This document shows, in pieces, positions 60,978 to 64,000 of a stretch of DNA of 64,000 nt; the first letter of the stretch is position 1; every line of letters begins with the position of its first letter. A program made the position numbers and the translations under genes. Location: positions 146,324,656 through 146,388,655 of the forward strand of contig CM039182.1 in NCBI GenBank assembly GCA_008360975.2. The letters are read 5' to 3'. The DNA is from Lichenostomus cassidix. Taxonomy: Eukaryota; Chordata; Aves; Passeriformes; Meliphagidae. The notes under the pieces are model-generated. The model did not search any database, was not told where the DNA came from, and was given only the letters and a program-made list of their open reading frames with translations.

Positions 60978-61500
60978 GTTGGGATCAAAGCCCCTTCATG
61001 GTAGGCAGCTCCAGTGAGCCCACAGATCCCTCCTTGACTCCCTACAAATCCCCCTCACACAGCCAGACCAGGTTTCCTTACCATTTTGACCCCAGGTTTC
61101 CCATAGCAGTCTCAGATGTCTCATTCCATAAAACCATTTATTCGTGGTGCAGTAACACAGGAACAGTTCAGGCTGGATGCCTCCAAGGAAGCTCCCCAAC
61201 AAGGAACCCTTGGCCATTTATACCCTCACATTCTCCCCGTGCAAGTCTCATTCTTCCTCCTGAGTCTTCAGCTCCTGATCCGTCTCTGTGTCCACCCTCC
61301 TTCACTGGCATCACCAGTTTTCATCTCGTTTGTTATCCAAAATGTTGGCAATTCCTTCTTCTGGTGCATCCCCCAGCATCCATTCCTCTGGCATCATCAT
61401 CTTCGTGCCCTTTCTTATCCCAAACAGCTCACTGCCTCTTGTTTCAATCTGTAGCTTGTGAACCGAGCTACCTGGACCAGATATACTCCTCAACAACCTC
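60978..61500 (-). mobile_element. Probable endogenous retrovirus LTR, minus strand
   Basis: Read on the minus strand, it has a TATA box (ggtataaatggcc near 61215-61225) and, about 85 bp further, a polyadenylation signal (cgaataaatgg near 61140), the spacing expected for an LTR R region. A possible TG...CA end lies at 60978 (plus strand tgttgggatcaaag). The other end and a target duplication were not found. The composition is less AT-rich than neighbouring DNA. Frames of up to 181 codons on plus and 123 on minus overlap within it and do not look like genes. Confidence 0.45.
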
Positions 61501-62892
61501 AGTTGCAGTGGAGAGATGGAGACTGAGAAAAAATGGGAGCTAAAATCTTCTGGATGCACTGAAATCCATGCTTCTCTTACCTGGGTTTGCAACATGAGCT
61601 TGGAAGATTTCTTGAGGGGGAAACACAGATATCTGTTTTCAGAAGATGTTTTTTGCCTGCATTTTTTAGTCCTAGATGACAAGTATCTTTTATCTGGAAG
61701 GCCATGGGTAGATATAAATGGAAGTAGTGGAGAGGGAGCACTGATGGCTTTTAAACACTCATTACGAATCAGCTGACTGTCTCACAAATGCAGTTTTGTA
61801 AACATCCCTACAAGTGCTTTTGCGGATATTAGAATATTTTTCTCAGTGTAGATGCATACATTTAAAAGTTGTGGCTCCACTAGGCTTTGTTTGCAGCCAT
61901 CTGTGTGGTAAAGACCTGTCATCATCAAAATGAGACAGTGAGTAATTTATTCCCTGTTGGTTTCATCTGAGATGCAAACCTGAAAACATGAATTGATTTC
62001 TGCCATCTCGAGCCATTCCACTAAAAGGCATGATCCATCCCATCACACTCACCAAACTCATCATGCCAGCAAGTTGCTACCATTGCATCCCTGCAACCAT
62101 GAGATGAAAACAAATTTACTTTACAAAACATTTTTAAAAGTTAGCAGTATTATGATACTTCAGATATAGTAGTATAGCCACAGAAAACAGAAAAAATTGA
62201 AGTGTGCATAATATGTAATTGTACAATACAAATTAAATTCACATCTGTGTTTGGCTTGAGGCAAAACACCAGAGCAGAAAAATGAGATCTGAGGATGCTA
62301 TGATGCTCCACAGGCAGAGGAGATCTTCCTTTAGAGGAAATGAGCCATCTTCTGAATATGTAGAAAAGCACCACTTTTCTGACAAAGTGAATGAGGGTAC
62401 AGATCAGTTTGGTCTTGTTCAGGCTTCTGCAAAACTATATTTTATATCGGCTCATTTAGTTCTTCTTACTTCTAAAATGAAAACAATCAGCTCTTAAGTC
62501 TTTGCATTAGTACCAAATCATCTCTCATTCTGGTTCCCTTCAACAGCTCTTTATAAGATCACTTTTTTCTTCCCCAAAGAAATTAAGATTTAGAGAACAG
62601 TCAGGTTGTCTTCCTCTTTCCTAATTTAAAACCAGATGGCTTTAAGTCTCAGTTAAATCAAAGTGTATTATAATTTAGGCAGCTTACACTTTGCCACTGC
62701 ACACTCACCTGGGGGATGCAGCGCTCCACAGGACGGATGGTTGCAGCATCATGAACTGATTCTCTTCAGAGGATTTCTGATGACCCTTCTGAAAAATCTC
62801 CCCCCTGCACAATTCCAAAGTCTGGAGTAAGAACAGAAGACACTGGACACTGGCTATAGGAGTCTTGAAATGAGACACTGTGATCAGTCAAC
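61501..62892. other. Noncoding stretch, nothing recognised
   Basis: Unique AT-rich sequence. Frames below 90 codons without recognised motifs. Confidence 0.5.
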
Positions 62893-63176
62893 CACAGAAT
62901 CTTACAATCATTTAGGGTGGAAAGAACCTCTAGGATCACCAAGCTCAGCCATTAACCCAGCACTGCCAGAGTCCATCACTAAACCATGTCCCCAAATTCC
63001 ACACCTACAGACCTTTGAAATACCTCCAGGTTGTTGACGCAATCACTTCCCTGGGCAGCCTGTTCCAATGCTTGACAAGTCTTTCACTGAAGAAATGTTT
63101 CCTAAACATTTCCTATCCACTCTAAACCTCCCTTTTTCTCTTGCCCTATTGCTTGTTTCTAGGGAGAAGGGACCAT
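62893..63176 (-). mobile_element. CR1 LINE 3' end, ~280 bp
   Basis: Minus orientation: acagaatcttacaatcattt, agggtggaaagaacctctag, cattaacccagcactgccag, catcactaaaccatgtcccc, cacttccctgggcagcctgt, tccaatgcttgacaagtctt, cactgaagaaatgtttccta, ccactctaaacctccctttt and ctcttgccctattgcttgtt. Fourth member of the 'gacatggttta' tail class in this window. Confidence 0.95.
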
Positions 63177-64000
63177 CTTATCCTATGGCATCACTGGCTT
63201 CACTTTTGAGAGTACGGTGGTGTACCAGAGTAATAGAAGAGGTGATCATTTATGTAGCACCATGCTTGGTTTTATCCATTTTGGTTTTGTTTTACTGTTT
63301 CCATAGAAGATACTGTCATTTGCTGTAATCAATATAACTTTTTTATTTCCTGCATTTCAAGGCAGGAAATTATACTAACACCCCTTGGAGAGGGTGATGT
63401 GATTTTCATGCTACAGTTCTCAGTCTTTCTCCCAGATTCAGCTTCCTTCACATGGGAAATTGATACTGAAGTGATGTTTTAGTGATTTAAATAGTATCAG
63501 ATGGGGTTTGCTGGAGAAAAAAGACAAAAACAACTCACAAGTAGCAATTTACCCAGAAAATCTGTTTTGTGTATACAATAGCTTATTTCAAGATTTTATA
63601 TAAACTGATGCCTGGTTAAAAGGATTTCCCAGGTGGCCATAGCAAATGTAGCTCCTTCCATTAGCACTCCTGGTGTGGTGGGAGAGCGTTTTGTAATGTG
63701 AGATGAATGTGTATTTTGCTGGATCTCCACTTTTCCATTCATACCTGCCTGGTGTCCCACCCTGACACAGCTAACAAGCATTAAAAGGAATTAATGTTTT
63801 TGTATAATGGTGTAGCAGCATCTGTCACTGAAATGTGGGGTTTTCCTTAACAAACACTAAAAACCCAGTGCAAGATAAAATCAAGCTTCTATTATGGAAA
63901 AGCTTTAAAAATTCTTTTGAGAAATTTGAAATCTATTCAGTTGTTTTTATTGTTAAATACCCTCAGCCAACAGAACAAAACCCATCTGATAAAATACAAA
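63177..64000. other. Noncoding stretch to the window end
   Basis: Unique AT-rich sequence. Nothing recognised. Confidence 0.5.

Noticed and set aside
60998..61543. 181-codon plus-strand frame, the longest in the window
   Set aside because: It crosses a probable LTR in antisense, is Pro/Ser/His-rich from composition, and overlaps frames of 112 and 123 codons in other phases.
1..64000. tRNA, rRNA or snRNA genes
   Set aside because: No cloverleaf with A and B boxes, rRNA core segment or snRNA motif was recognised on either strand by reading. A covariance-model scan would be decisive.

Overview
This window looks like gene-free or intronic DNA from a bird, most likely a macrochromosomal, AT-rich, gene-poor segment. 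The evidence for a bird is the repeat content. There are about fifteen CR1 LINE fragments, most with the avian-type 3' end (short tandem ATTCTATGAT-like units, no poly-A tail). There are also several endogenous-retrovirus LTRs, including a family with the attribute set of a common avian LTR. I saw no Alu, L1 or B-type SINEs, no bacterial-style operons, no rRNA or tRNA genes and no CRISPR array. I cannot name the species.

No protein-coding gene can be supported. Every open frame in the window is short, and most of the longer ones lie inside CR1 copies (14.4-14.9, 36.0-36.35, 59.0-59.3 kb), LTRs (34.5-34.8, 61.0-61.7 kb), simple repeats (9.6-9.9, 13.0-13.4, 15.4-15.8, 45.7-46.0 kb) or AT-rich filler. 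Three places have a strong pyrimidine tract plus AG followed by an open frame (17.10, 22.09 and 30.70 kb). They are listed as low-confidence candidate exons.

Layout. 0-9.8 kb: unique AT-rich sequence with two CR1 3' ends and small microsatellites. 9.8-10.2 kb: a TTCC microsatellite next to an unidentified interspersed repeat, whose second, inverted copy lies at 56.2-56.5 kb. 13-19 kb: a GGAGA array, an A-rich tract and two CR1 copies. 22.1-23.5 kb: a GC-richer patch leading into an 800-bp purine array built from 5-bp units. 26 kb: a probable minus-strand LTR. 31.2-31.8 kb: the longest young-type CR1. 34.6-35.1 kb: a plus-strand LTR. 36-41 kb: several CR1 fragments, one of them ancient, with two opposed CR1 pieces touching at 40.65 kb. 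43.9-44.2 and 50.2-50.5 kb: two copies of one solo LTR in opposite orientation, each with a perfect 6-bp target duplication. 45.8 kb: a second GGGAA array on the opposite strand. 48-64 kb: more CR1 3' ends and another probable LTR at 61 kb.

I did not find a new biological system here. The strongest observations concern repeat structure: the two solo LTRs with intact target duplications, the inverted unidentified repeat pair, and the two pentamer arrays that share the same variant units.
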